Source of the DNA: JABCYV01 sp963729325
GTDB lineage: Bacteria > Acidobacteriota > Terriglobia > Terriglobales > Acidobacteriaceae
DNA length: 64,000 bases
Assembly: GCA_963729325.1 (NCBI GenBank)
Contig: CAVSNS010000046.1
Location: 147,235 to 211,234 of the forward strand
Direction: 5' to 3'
The position numbers were made by a program, and so were the translations under genes. The notes under the pieces are model-generated. The model was not told the DNA's origin, ran no database searches, and saw nothing but the letters and a program-made list of their open reading frames with translations. Position 1 is the stretch's first letter; each line of letters opens with the position of its first letter. This document shows positions 16,754 to 26,147 of this stretch, piece after piece.

Positions 16754-19700
16754 TTACCGCAATCCACCACCCGCTGCCGTGGAGTTGGACTGGGTAGCGT
16801 TGGCGGCTTGTTTACGCCGGTCTGCTGGCTGAGCGGAGGCGCTGGTGCGTCCGGTGGACGCCGCGACCCGCCGCTGCTCTTCCGGCGTCAACTGGAAGAT
16901 GTAATCCACAAGCAACTTGGTGTGGTCCTTGTCGTAGCCCTGGAACGAAGGCGGGGTTGGGCCGGCAAAAACCCACTGACTGTTTTCCTTCTTGAACAGA
17001 CCGGAAGGCATGGATGTTCCTGGGCTGATCGCCTGCGGATCAACGATCCAGCGTTCCACCCAATCCGGTTTCAAGCGTTCCTTGGCCAGCAGGAAGTTAG
17101 GAGCGGTGGCGATCTTGTCATGCTGGGGGTCACCTGTAGCGTGGCACTTCAGGCAAGGCGCGGCCGTGCTGGAGAACAAGCTTCTCGCCATGTCCGTTTC
17201 TTTTGACGTGAGCGTAGGAACCTGCTCTGGAATATAAGGCATGGGCTGTTGCGAGAGCGCCTGGAAGAAACGCACCAGCTTGCGCAGTTCGTTGTCGGAG
17301 AATGAAAACGTAGGCATGCGCACTTGCAAGTAGGGTCGCACCCCATTGCGATTCGTGTCCGTAGTGGACAGCGACGGGTTGGACAAGAAACGGCGCAGCC
17401 ATTCGGGATCGACGCGCGCTCCTTCGGTTAGCAGCTTGGGAGGCAATTGCTCCTGCACATCCTGATAGCGCTTCATCCCCATTAGCGTGGTGCGCTGGCC
17501 CGGGATGAACTGGTGGCATCCCATGCAGTTGTACTTCTTGACTATCCACCAGCCCTCCTGGATGTCGCGACGCGAATCCCCGGGCTTGTATTGATAGGTG
17601 CTGGGCAGAGAGGTTTCCTGACTGCCTAGCAGGAAAGTGGTCAGCGCACGAATCTGGTCCGAACTGAGGTGCAGATTCGGCATGCGAAGTGCTTCCGTCT
17701 CCGACTTGACTTTGCCCTTGTCGTAGATTTCGGGCTCAGCCAGCTTGTGCTCGAAGAATCCCTTGTGGTCGTACCATTCGGTTTTCGCGGGACCATCGGG
17801 CAGCCGCTGCAAATCCTCCGGATTCGCGATGGGCTCGGCATTCTTTCCGCCGCGCTGTGCGACTTCGGTGAACAGAGCAAAATCGAGACGTTCGATCGGT
17901 TTGCTTCCTTCGTAAGTCAATTCGGTGCCGATGCGGCCTTCATCCTCGAAGCCGGAAATTTCGTGGCAGCCGGCGCAGCCGAAGTGACGAACCCATTTCT
18001 TGCCTTCATCCTTCAGCTTGGGATCATCCATGAAGGAAGCGTCGGCGTACGACGACGGCTCCTGCTTCTTCTGCGTCATCAAGTAACTGGCGATGTCCTG
18101 CGCGTCTTCGGGAGACAAGCGCAAGCTCGGCATCACCGTCATATTCTGCACCTGCAGTTCGTGGCCGTCGTTGGGACACTGGCTGTGCTGCAGATCGAAC
18201 TGGTAAGGCAAGCCTTTCTTGGCGTAATCCTCCGGGCCGATATCTTTCTTTTCGTACGGGCAGTATGGACGGGTGCGTTCGCGAGCGTTGTGAATCCAGC
18301 GGACCAGATAGTCGTAGTTGGCCTTTTCTCCCACGCGAGTCAGGTTTGCGGCAAACGTCCCGCCTTGTGTCTGTTCGCCTTCGCCGATCGAATGACATGC
18401 AAGACAGCCACGGCTCTCAAAGAGCTCCTTGCCGTGTTCGGCATTGCCGGGCCTTTGCTTGGGCAGTTGATCGGTGAATGCGGATTGCCACAAGTAGGCC
18501 GAAATTGCCTGGATCTGATGATCGTTTAGCCGGAAGTTCGGCATCTTTGTGGTAGGACGGAAGTCGGTCGGCTTCTTCAGCCAGACGGGAATCCAATTCT
18601 TATTCAGCTTGAGTCGGATGTCTTTCAGATTGGGTCCGACCTTCTTCATGTCCTGCATCAAGCTATGCGACTGGAAATCGAGTTGCTGGATACGACCATC
18701 AACTTTGCTATTTACAACTCTAAGAGCCACGGCCTCGTCATTTAACCGATTGGCTTCTTCGTTGGTTGCGGCGGTATCCGCCTTTTTCATCAGATCAGCA
18801 CCAATTTTGGAGTTTTCGATTTTCTGCTGCTCCAGCTGCTTGATCTGCTGGCTGACGGAATTCAAATCCTCGGGTTCTTTGTCATAACCCTCGTAGCGAT
18901 GGCAGCCCATGCAGCCCTTCTGGCGGAAAAGGTCCTTGCCATCGTCAATGATTTTCCATTCTGTACCGCCGCTAGCCAGCACCATGTCGGCGGCATGGCA
19001 GGTCTGGCAACCGGCCTCCACGTTTTCCCTGGGAAAAAGAGGCCACAGCCAGTGCTCATAATTTCCGTGGGCCTTCTCGACGCTGGTGGTGGCGCGTCCG
19101 TTGCCCTGATGGCAAGGTGAACAGCCAAACTTTTCAGGATCATGGATCTGCAGAAGTTCAGGCTCGGTATGGCTCACGAAAGCCTGGGCGTACTCATCCG
19201 GCTTCTTCTCGCCCTTCGCCATCATCACCGCGGGAGTGATCTTGATGGGCTCACGGATTCCCATGTGGCACGATTCGCAGCGGTCCACGATGTTGGCGTC
19301 TGCGACGTTGATCTGGACAATCGTCGGATCCCATTCTTCGGTCTTCTTCCGCAGACCATCAATCTGGGTAGGGGTGAGGTCCACCATATGGTCCGAGATG
19401 TAGGTGGACATCTTGGTGTTAGCGTCAGTGACCGGCTTGAGAACATCGCCCAACTCGGTACTTATTTTGGTTCGTTCATCTTTAAGTGCGTTGTACTTTT
19501 CCTCTAGTTGGGCGAAGTTGTATTTCTCTCTATGACCGTCAGGATACTCAACAGTCCAAACTTTCTGCTTGTAGTCTGCTAATTCCTTCCTCTTGCTTTC
19601 CTTGCCCGAGGCGCTGGTATCGGTCTCCAGTTCGTAGGTCAGCGCATTCGCATACGCACGCTTATCCGTGAAAACATTCTGCAGCGCCAGAATCTTTGAG

Positions 19701-20029
19701 TTCAAGTCGGTGATTTGCTTCTGAAGTTCGTCGCGTCGCGGCTTGGCCCGTTGGTAGGCTTGCTCGTAAGTCTGCTGGAGTTGCTGATAGTCGGAATTTT
19801 TCTCGACTTGCTGTTCAGACTGCGCCGACGTGGACTTGGCGGTTTTGAGAAATGCGGTGTAGCGCTCCTTCCACTGCTGCTGAAAGGCTTTCCACGGACG
19901 TTGTCCGAAAGACTCGTCCCATAGCGCCCAAAATAGCGTGATCATGAGCAGGACCATAGCGACCACGTAGTGCAGCGCGTAAGACTTGCTTACAATCGGG
20001 TCTTGCTCGGGGACGGGTTGCTCGGGCAC
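16754..20029 (-). CDS. Octaheme cytochrome c subunit of a bc-type quinol oxidoreductase
   Basis: A 1091-residue protein with one membrane span near residues 18-38, a long coiled-coil/periplasmic stalk (about 55-250) and eight CxxCH heme sites near residues 251, 303, 341, 373, 542, 685, 835 and 959. Several downstream Met motifs (MPNF, MPSL, MPNL, MPTF) are likely axial ligands. It would carry electrons from the Rieske/cytochrome b core to a terminal acceptor. The GTG at 20029 has a GGGAGG RBS five bases away. An upstream frame to 20164 runs through an inverted repeat and overlaps the cytochrome b gene, so I rejected it. It follows the Rieske, petB-like and petD-like genes, as in other Acidobacteria. 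Confidence 0.9.
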   Translation of the reverse strand: MPEQPVPEQDPIVSKSYALHYVVAMVLLMITLFWALWDESFGQRPWKAFQQQWKERYTAFLKTAKSTSAQSEQQVEKNSDYQQLQQTYEQAYQRAKPRRDELQKQITDLNSKILALQNVFTDKRAYANALTYELETDTSASGKESKRKELADYKQKVWTVEYPDGHREKYNFAQLEEKYNALKDERTKISTELGDVLKPVTDANTKMSTYISDHMVDLTPTQIDGLRKKTEEWDPTIVQINVADANIVDRCESCHMGIREPIKITPAVMMAKGEKKPDEYAQAFVSHTEPELLQIHDPEKFGCSPCHQGNGRATTSVEKAHGNYEHWLWPLFPRENVEAGCQTCHAADMVLASGGTEWKIIDDGKDLFRQKGCMGCHRYEGYDKEPEDLNSVSQQIKQLEQQKIENSKIGADLMKKADTAATNEEANRLNDEAVALRVVNSKVDGRIQQLDFQSHSLMQDMKKVGPNLKDIRLKLNKNWIPVWLKKPTDFRPTTKMPNFRLNDHQIQAISAYLWQSAFTDQLPKQRPGNAEHGKELFESRGCLACHSIGEGEQTQGGTFAANLTRVGEKANYDYLVRWIHNARERTRPYCPYEKKDIGPEDYAKKGLPYQFDLQHSQCPNDGHELQVQNMTVMPSLRLSPEDAQDIASYLMTQKKQEPSSYADASFMDDPKLKDEGKKWVRHFGCAGCHEISGFEDEGRIGTELTYEGSKPIERLDFALFTEVAQRGGKNAEPIANPEDLQRLPDGPAKTEWYDHKGFFEHKLAEPEIYDKGKVKSETEALRMPNLHLSSDQIRALTTFLLGSQETSLPSTYQYKPGDSRRDIQEGWWIVKKYNCMGCHQFIPGQRTTLMGMKRYQDVQEQLPPKLLTEGARVDPEWLRRFLSNPSLSTTDTNRNGVRPYLQVRMPTFSFSDNELRKLVRFFQALSQQPMPYIPEQVPTLTSKETDMARSLFSSTAAPCLKCHATGDPQHDKIATAPNFLLAKERLKPDWVERWIVDPQAISPGTSMPSGLFKKENSQWVFAGPTPPSFQGYDKDHTKLLVDYIFQLTPEEQRRVAASTGRTSASAQPADRRKQAANATQSNSTAAGGGLR

Positions 20030-20045
20030 CAGATCCTCCCAGTTA

Positions 20046-20114
20046 GTCGTTGGTCGTTCGTCCTTGGTCTCGTCGCCCGAATTTGCCAACGACCTACGAC
20101 GAAGGACCAACGAC
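20046..20114. repeat. Inverted repeat between cytochrome b and cytochrome c genes
   Basis: GTCGTTGGTC (20046-20055) and GACCAACGAC (20105-20114) form ten-base arms, with extra 'gtcgttcgtcctt' copies inside. A related sequence, GTCGGTCGTTCGTCCT, lies at about 39,738 upstream of the dipeptide permease gene, so this is a dispersed repeat. Inside this operon it could cause partial termination or mRNA processing between subunits. Confidence 0.5.
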
Positions 20115-20118
20115 CGCC

Positions 20119-21048
20119 TCACACATTGAACCAGGGCGTTATCCACACGTACTTGATGTGCCACAACAGTCGCAAAAGCATCTTGGCAGGCAGTCCCACC
20201 ATGGTGAGCAGGAAGAACATCATGATGGAGTACTGCAGCAGGCTCATGCGCTTATAGTCTTTCGGGTCATAGCGCCGGAACAGCGCGTGCACCACGAAGC
20301 CGCCCAGCAGATAATAACCTCCAACCACAATCGCGCCAAAAATTCCCTTGGTCAGATTGGAGGTGATTCCGAAGAGATCGGGCAAATCGCGGTTGACCTC
20401 ATAAATCAGGCGATTGTGGTCCCAGGTTTGTCCCGGCCAGAACCATTGCCAGCCAGGCCCGCGGATGAATGTCCCAATAATGATCATCGCCACCCAGAGA
20501 ACGATGAAGCCGAACAGAAATGTTCCGATGGAAAACTTGCGCTGCTTCCAGGTGTAGTAACCGCTGCCCAGCGGATTCGTATCGATGTAGGGAATCGCCA
20601 TCAGGCCGATGATGATTAGCGTGGGCATGACTACACCCGCAATCCAGGGATCGAAGTACACCAGCATTTCCTGAAGGCCGAGAAAATACCAGGGTGCCTT
20701 CGCCGGATTCATGGTCAAGTTAGGATTGGATGGCTCTTCAAGCGGCGCGCTCAGCGTGATGGACCAGACCATCAGGATAATGCTGACGATCATGGCGGCA
20801 AGAAACTCGATCCGCAGAAGAAACGGCCAAACGTGTATCTCTTTTTGCCAACCTGGCCGGAAGGGCCAGCTCTTGCGATGGTGCGTTTTCGCCATCGCCG
20901 GACTGGTTTCCAGTTCGGCGATCAGCTCATCGTTCGCCTTGGCCTGTTTCCATGCCAGATAGATATAGAAGATCAGCAGCGGAATCAGACCGACGATGGG
21001 TACGTTGTCGGGAGCAGAAACGATTTCCCAAAGTTGTCGCCAATCCAT
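20119..21048 (-). CDS. Cytochrome b C-terminal (subunit IV/PetD-like) subunit
   Basis: A 309-residue integral membrane subunit. NPAKAPWYFLGLQEMLVYF replaces the usual quinol-site PEWY motif of subunit IV, and FDPWIAGVVMP follows as in cytochrome b6f-like proteins. It has an N-terminal span (VPIVGLIPLLIFYIYLAW) before the subunit IV core and further spans after it. Together with the preceding cytochrome b6-like subunit it forms the quinol-oxidising core. The ATG has a GGTGGAG RBS. It is 21 bases from the cytochrome b N-terminal gene. Confidence 0.9.
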   Translation of the reverse strand: MDWRQLWEIVSAPDNVPIVGLIPLLIFYIYLAWKQAKANDELIAELETSPAMAKTHHRKSWPFRPGWQKEIHVWPFLLRIEFLAAMIVSIILMVWSITLSAPLEEPSNPNLTMNPAKAPWYFLGLQEMLVYFDPWIAGVVMPTLIIIGLMAIPYIDTNPLGSGYYTWKQRKFSIGTFLFGFIVLWVAMIIIGTFIRGPGWQWFWPGQTWDHNRLIYEVNRDLPDLFGITSNLTKGIFGAIVVGGYYLLGGFVVHALFRRYDPKDYKRMSLLQYSIMMFFLLTMVGLPAKMLLRLLWHIKYVWITPWFNV

Positions 21049-21069
21049 AAAATCTCCACCTGGTTCACC

Positions 21070-21993
21070 TTACTTCTTCGGTTCTTTCACTTCTGAAGCC
21101 AGCATCACCGGGGCCGGTCCAGAGATGCCGCCATCTTTCCTCACTCGCCAGAAGTGAACGATCATGAAAATCGACGCCACAATCGGGATGCCGATGCAAT
21201 GCCAGATATAGGAGCGCAACAGCGCATTAGCATCCACGATTGAACCGCCGAGTAGGCCAAAGCGCACGTCGTTGTACGGAGTCATTCCTAACATTTTTCC
21301 GAACGGGCCTTCGTGCCCCAGCAGCGGCGTGGCGCGGGCCATGTTCGTGCCCACGGTAACTGCCCAAAACCCCAGTTGGTCGTCCGGAAGCAGGTAGCCA
21401 GTGAAAGAGAGCAGCAGAGTCAGCACCAGCAGGATTACGCCCACATTCCAGTTAAACTCGCGGGGTTTCTTGTAGGACCCGGTCAGAAACACCCGGAACA
21501 TATGTAGCCAAACCGCGATGACCATCAAGTGCGCCGCCCAGCGATGCATATTGCGCAGGAGTTTGCCGAAAGGAACGTCGTGCTCCAAATACAACACGTC
21601 GCGAAATGCCTGAACCTTGCTGGGATGGTAATAGAACATCAGCAGCACGCCAGTGAAAGTGAGCACGATAAATAGGTAGAACGTGATTCCACCCATACCC
21701 CAGGTATAGCTGTATCGGACGGCGTCACGATTGATCTTGGCCGGATGCAGGTGGAGGAAGACGTTCGAAAGCACTCCCAGGGCGCGGTTCCGTGGAGTGT
21801 CATCGTGCTTGTGACGGAAGATGGAAGTAAAGACCTGAGTCTTCGTCGGATCTTTTAGGCCCTCAATCTGCTCCTTGGCTTTGACCGGAAGATCGCTCTT
21901 GAGTGACTGGACGTCTTCCTTGACGCCGGCCTTTACCCGCTCCAGCAGGCCGACCCGGTTGCCATTCTTGCCGTTCTGATTTTCTTCAGCCAT
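21070..21993 (-). CDS. Cytochrome b N-terminal (b6-like) subunit
   Basis: A 307-residue diheme cytochrome b. An N-terminal charged extension of about 75 residues precedes the first spans. Heme ligands lie in LRNMHRWAAHLMVIAVW (the first of each His pair) and in WHCIGIPIVASIFMIVHFWR. The quinol loop TVGTNMARATPLLG is also present. It transfers electrons across the membrane within the bc complex. The C-terminus is short and Lys-rich. The gene is 18 bases from the Rieske gene, in one operon with it. Confidence 0.93.
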   Translation of the reverse strand: MAEENQNGKNGNRVGLLERVKAGVKEDVQSLKSDLPVKAKEQIEGLKDPTKTQVFTSIFRHKHDDTPRNRALGVLSNVFLHLHPAKINRDAVRYSYTWGMGGITFYLFIVLTFTGVLLMFYYHPSKVQAFRDVLYLEHDVPFGKLLRNMHRWAAHLMVIAVWLHMFRVFLTGSYKKPREFNWNVGVILLVLTLLLSFTGYLLPDDQLGFWAVTVGTNMARATPLLGHEGPFGKMLGMTPYNDVRFGLLGGSIVDANALLRSYIWHCIGIPIVASIFMIVHFWRVRKDGGISGPAPVMLASEVKEPKK

Positions 21994-22011
21994 GGCTTCC
22001 CCACAATCTGT

Positions 22012-23107
22012 TTAAGCCGGTAGATACGCTCCATCGTCATTAAACTGGCTCGGCTGTCCCTTGGGCCACTGGTAGAGCCGCGAGACATCCACCTGAATCT
22101 GGCCGTCCGGAGCGATTTGTAAGCGGGCCCGATCCATCGGACGCGGCGCCGGACCTTCGAAGTTGACGCCCTCGCTGTCGTATCCGCTGCCGTGGCACGG
22201 GCATTTGAATTTGTTCTCGCTGGGTTTCCAGTCTGGGGTGCATCCCAGGTGAGTGCAGCGAGCGTAAATCACGAAGATGCGATCCGGTGTACGATCCACC
22301 CAAATGCGATATTTCTGCTGCCACTTGGTGTCCACGCCCAAGCCGTAATCCGCCGGATAGCCAATCTTGAAGCTGGTCGCCGGCTCGAACAAAGTGCGCG
22401 GCAGAAAAAAGCGAAAGAAGGCGAGGAACCATGCGGTCAGAAATGCAGCCACTGCAGCCCATGCAAATCGCCGCCGCGACTGGTTGACATCGCTGTTCTC
22501 GGGTCCAACAGATGCCACACCTCCGGCTGCGGCCGCTTTAGAAGTTCCGACCGCCGGAGTGCCAACGTAACTCGTCGATTCACCGGTGCGCGCGACGGAA
22601 GAACCGGTAGAGACGGCTGCAGCCTGCGGCCGTGGCGCAGCGACGGGTGCCTTCGCAGCAGGGGCGGCTGCGGTCGGAGCGGCAGCAGCGGGCTCACCCA
22701 GTAGCGCAGTCACTTCGGCATCGGTTAAAGCAGGCAGGCCTTTGCGTCCACGACGAGCCTGTTCCGCCGCAATGGCGGACTTGCTCCACTTCTTTCCCTC
22801 CGCAACCCACTTGGCGACGTCGGGGCTAAGAGCAGTTGAGGCTGGAGGCGGGGCGGCGGCGCTCGGTGGTGGTGCAGCCGCGACAGGGGCTGTCGGCGCC
22901 GGAGCAGGCGACTGAAGCTGCTGCTGCTCCACCTTCCTCCCACGGCATCGGCTGACCGGCCTTGAGCGCCTCAATGTCGGCGTCACTTAGGAGCGGCAAA
23001 CCTTTCCGTTGCCGGTAGGCTTGCTCCATCCCGATGACCGAGTTATTGAGCGCCGGGCGCGGCAAGGGCGGAAGGTGCCCCAGAACGCCCTTGGATTCTT
23101 CTGCCAT
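22012..23107 (-). CDS. Rieske [2Fe-2S] subunit with long Ala/Pro-rich N-terminus (frameshifted)
   Basis: Two frames (23107-22826 and 22986-22012) make one protein of about 364 residues. The C-terminal Rieske fold has both cluster boxes, CTHLGC and CPCHGSGY, preceded by a membrane anchor (RRFAWAAVAAFLTAWFLAFF). The N-terminus contains two copies of a helical motif: EQAYRQRKGLPLLSDADIEA and EQARRGRKGLPALTDAEVTA. They are separated by an Ala/Pro linker. Frames change between 22,860 and 22,940, and a single-base error is likely because the cytochrome complex should need this subunit. It is the first gene of the bc operon. Confidence 0.88.
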
Positions 23108-23166
23108 CCGTTCTCAATCCTTAATTCTTCGCAACAGCCAAAGCTGATTCTCGTCCACACCTCTGC

Positions 23167-24183
23167 TTAGTCCGCGGCCACCAAGCAACCGGTTTCACGC
23201 GCTTTCGTCAAATCGATGCCCGATGCCGCAGCGACCAGGTCGGCCAGCGCCGCAATAAAAGTCGGCGAATCATTCAGGCCTGAAGTCATCTCAAATCGTT
23301 CGATTCCTAGCGCGGAAGCCTCCGCGCGTGCTTCATGATCGATCTCGCCCAGAGTCTCCAGGTGATCGGAAACGAACGAGATTGGCACGACACAAACTTC
23401 TCGAATTTGCTCCGCCGCCAACTCGCGCAACGTGCGATGAAGAGAAGGTTGCAGCCACTTACTGGCACCGACTTTACTCTGGTAGCAGAGCCGATAGCGG
23501 TTCGACCATCCTCCGCGCTGCATCACGAGCTCAACGGTTTCTTCAATCTGACGCTGATAGGGATCGCCCTTCGCAATCACGGCGAGGGGAACACTGTGAG
23601 CGCTGAAAACCAGCTCCGGACACGCCGGGCTGGGGAAACGGCACAGCGTTTCATCTATTTTTTCTACCAAGGCTTCCAAATAAAGATCGTGACGATAGAA
23701 CGTTTCGACGCAATGCACCGGAATGTCGTCGCGAAACTGTCGCCGCCACTCATTCAAACTGCTGCCGGTAGTGGTTTGGGAGTATTGCGGGTACAGCGGA
23801 AGCAGGACGATCTCATCGCATTCGGCTACCCGCAGTTGCTCGATGGCCTCGGCGGTAAAGGGATGCCAGTAACGCATGGCCACGAAACAACGGGCGTCCA
23901 AACCGGTTTCTCTCAGCCGTAATTGCAAGGCGCGAGCTTGTTGCTCCGTGAAACGCCGGATGGGCGAGCCACCGCCAATCGCCGCGTAGTGGTGCTGGAC
24001 CTTCCGCGCTCGAGTGCTGGAGATTAACTTGGCCAGGGGCTTGCGACCGATGCGGGCGAAGGGGAAATCAATGATGTCAGGATCGCAGAAAAGATTAAAA
24101 AGAAAGGGCTCAATCGCTTCCAGCATGTCGGGGCCGCCGAGCTGGAAGAGGACTACACCTACTCGCCGTGTTGGGTTCGCCAT
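23167..24183 (-). CDS. hemH: Ferrochelatase
   Basis: A 338-residue cytoplasmic or membrane-associated enzyme inserting Fe2+ into protoporphyrin or coproporphyrin. Seen are RVGVVLFQLGGPDMLEAIEP, the LLPLYPQYSQTTTGS strand, the metal-site His in LVFSAHSVP and GDPYQRQIEETV. The ATG at 24183 is preferred over one at 24207 because AAGGAACT lies eight bases upstream of it. The gene precedes the bc complex operon on the same strand and would provide its heme. Confidence 0.95.
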   Translation of the reverse strand: MANPTRRVGVVLFQLGGPDMLEAIEPFLFNLFCDPDIIDFPFARIGRKPLAKLISSTRARKVQHHYAAIGGGSPIRRFTEQQARALQLRLRETGLDARCFVAMRYWHPFTAEAIEQLRVAECDEIVLLPLYPQYSQTTTGSSLNEWRRQFRDDIPVHCVETFYRHDLYLEALVEKIDETLCRFPSPACPELVFSAHSVPLAVIAKGDPYQRQIEETVELVMQRGGWSNRYRLCYQSKVGASKWLQPSLHRTLRELAAEQIREVCVVPISFVSDHLETLGEIDHEARAEASALGIERFEMTSGLNDSPTFIAALADLVAAASGIDLTKARETGCLVAAD

Positions 24184-24283
24184 CCCCCGGAGTTCCTTGA
24201 AGAACAAACGATGTTACTGAAAATTGTCAGGGTCGTCAACGCGAAGTGCCGGATGGAATCTGAGAACAGCCGCGAATCCTACT

Positions 24284-25327
24284 TCACGCGCGGGAAATTT
24301 CGGCCGTCGTCTCAACCGTGGCGGGCGATTCCATAACCTCGATGATGGAATCGGCGAACTCCGAGGTGCCGGCTTTGCCGCCGACGTCACGCGTAAGTTT
24401 GTCGCGGGTGCGGTAGACCTTTTCCAGCGCGTGCCGGATTTTGTTCGCGGCGTCGTGTTCACCGAGATGTCGCAGCATAAGCAGAGAGCAGCGGATCACC
24501 GCGGTTGGGTTCGCGATATCTTTCCCGGCGATGTCCGGAGCTGAGCCGTGGACGGCTTCGAAGATGGCGCAACTTTCACCCAGGTTGGCGCTGGGCACCA
24601 TCCCGAGGCCGCCGACGAATGCGGCACAGAGATCGGAGATGATATCTCCGTAGAGATTCTCCATCACCAAAGTGTCGTATTGGTAGGGATTCATGACCAA
24701 TTGCATGCAGGTGTTGTCGACAATGTGTTCGCCGTAAGTGATCTCCGGAAACTCTTTGGCAACGGTACGGCAACAGCGGAGAAAGAGGCCGTCCGACAGC
24801 TTCATAATGTTGGCCTTGTGGATCGCATGGATTTTCTTGCGCTTATTCTTGCGTGCGTAGTCGAAGGCGAAGCGCGCAATGCGAGTTGAGGCCTTCTCGG
24901 TAATAATCTTGATGCTCTCGACCACGCCGGGAACTACCTCGTGCTCGATTCCGGAGTAGAGGCTCTCAGTGTTTTCGCGCACAATAATCAGGTCGACGTC
25001 GGGATAGCGCGTCGGAATGTGAGGCAGGTTACGGATGGGCCGGAAGTTCGCGTAGAGTTCAAATTGCTTGCGCAACGCCACGTTGATACTGGGAAAACCG
25101 CCACCAATGGGGGTGGTAACCGGTCCTTTGAGTCCGACCCGCGTGCGCTCGATGGATTCCGTCAGCTCTTTCGGAATGTACTCGTGGTACTTTTCAAAGG
25201 CCTCAGCGCCCGCCTGAAAACTCTCCCATTCAAACTTCAAACCGGTAGCTTCCAGAATGCGCACGGCGGCCTGTGTCACTTCGGGGCCGATGCCATCGCC
25301 GGGAATGAGGGTAATCTTGTAGGCCAT
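24284..25327 (-). CDS. icd: NAD-dependent isocitrate dehydrogenase (IDH/IMDH family)
   Basis: A 347-residue decarboxylating dehydrogenase of the TCA cycle. It begins ITLIPGDGIGPEVTQAAV. The substrate-binding Ser/Arg segment is INVALRKQFELYANFRPIRN, the catalytic Tyr lies in VRENTESLYSGIEH, the Lys in IHKANIMKLSDGLF and the metal Asp residues in ENLYGDIISDL. The short, IDH3-like form with RENTE and YSGIEH suggests NAD-linked isocitrate rather than isopropylmalate as substrate. It is a single-gene unit between hemH and nrdR. Confidence 0.9.
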   Translation of the reverse strand: MAYKITLIPGDGIGPEVTQAAVRILEATGLKFEWESFQAGAEAFEKYHEYIPKELTESIERTRVGLKGPVTTPIGGGFPSINVALRKQFELYANFRPIRNLPHIPTRYPDVDLIIVRENTESLYSGIEHEVVPGVVESIKIITEKASTRIARFAFDYARKNKRKKIHAIHKANIMKLSDGLFLRCCRTVAKEFPEITYGEHIVDNTCMQLVMNPYQYDTLVMENLYGDIISDLCAAFVGGLGMVPSANLGESCAIFEAVHGSAPDIAGKDIANPTAVIRCSLLMLRHLGEHDAANKIRHALEKVYRTRDKLTRDVGGKAGTSEFADSIIEVMESPATVETTAEISRA

Positions 25328-25354
25328 GCTAACTCTTCGTTGACGGGCTACGGC

Positions 25355-25480
25355 TCCGCAGGGGGGCTAAAGCCCACTCTGATTTCAGGCTCTCACGGCA
25401 CGGCTAAAGCCATGCCCTTCCACGGTGCTTTCACATCCACCGTGCAGTCCACATCCACGGTGCTTTCGCCGTTCCACGAC
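25355..25480. repeat. Direct and palindromic repeats upstream of icd
   Basis: CCACGGTGCTTTC occurs at 25420-25432 and 25455-25467, a 35-base period, with a third partial 'ccaccgtgc' between them. To the left are two 'ggctaaagcc' palindromes (about 25,366 and 25,401) like the hairpins at 7701-7754. No gene is seen here. This is probably a dispersed repeat cluster between nrdR and icd. Confidence 0.5.
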
Positions 25481-25519
25481 AACCCGCCAGAGCAATTCAA
25501 GCGGGCCATCTTCGGCAGT

Positions 25520-26014
25520 CTAGTCCTTGGCCGCGCTCTTGCTCCGAACCTCTGGCGTTTCCTTCGTCTTCAGCAGGTCTTTCAATTCCGTCATGAATTC
25601 TTTTACGTCTTTAAAGTCCAGATATACCGAGGCGAAGCGGACGTAGGCAACTTTGTCATGGCGCCGGAGGCGATTCATGATCAGCTCTCCGAGTTCACTG
25701 GTCTTGCGCTCCCGCTCCGGCGACTCAATCACGAAGCCTTCCGCCTCATTCACAATTTGTTCCAGCTTGCTGATTGGTACGGGACGCTTCTCGCAGGCCC
25801 GCAGCAGGCCGTTGAGCACTTTCTGGCGATCGAATTTTTCCCGGCGACCGTCTTTCTTCACCACCATGTAGGGAATTTCGTCGATGCGCTCGTAGGTGGT
25901 AAAGCGCTTCTCACACTTCAGACACTCGCGGCGGCGGCGTATGGAATCGGCTTCCTTGCTCTCGCGCGAATCCACGACTTTGTCATTTGCGAACCCGCAA
26001 AAAGGACACTTCAT
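25520..26014 (-). CDS. nrdR: Transcriptional repressor NrdR
   Basis: A 164-residue regulator of ribonucleotide reductase genes. The N-terminal zinc ribbon is MKCPFCGFANDKVVDSRESK with the second pair in CLKCEKRF. An ATP-cone (about residues 46-136) follows: YMVVKKDGRREKFDRQKVLN. It binds NrdR boxes in response to ATP/dATP. The C-terminus (KTKETPEVRSKSAAKD) is an extra basic tail. The gene stands alone upstream of icd on the same strand. Confidence 0.96.
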   Translation of the reverse strand: MKCPFCGFANDKVVDSRESKEADSIRRRRECLKCEKRFTTYERIDEIPYMVVKKDGRREKFDRQKVLNGLLRACEKRPVPISKLEQIVNEAEGFVIESPERERKTSELGELIMNRLRRHDKVAYVRFASVYLDFKDVKEFMTELKDLLKTKETPEVRSKSAAKD

Positions 26015-26147
26015 TGCGCTTGGGGACCGATTGCATTGTAGCAGCCGTCAGGACGTGGTCGGCAGGCGTCACGTATCGGTCTAAGGTTCCAGATCTTCGT
26101 ATACAGCCGGATGGCGGAGACCACAGCCTGAGACCGGACGGACAGGC

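Noticed and set aside
17669..18529. A 286-codon plus-strand frame
   Set aside because: It is antisense to the octaheme cytochrome gene, shows no family-like sequence and has no RBS.
20030..20164. An N-terminal extension of the octaheme cytochrome
   Set aside because: It runs through an inverted repeat and overlaps the cytochrome b gene; a GTG with a good RBS lies at 20029.
24941..26041. A 366-codon plus-strand frame
   Set aside because: It lies antisense across icd, the repeat region and nrdR; its length reflects codon bias of those genes.
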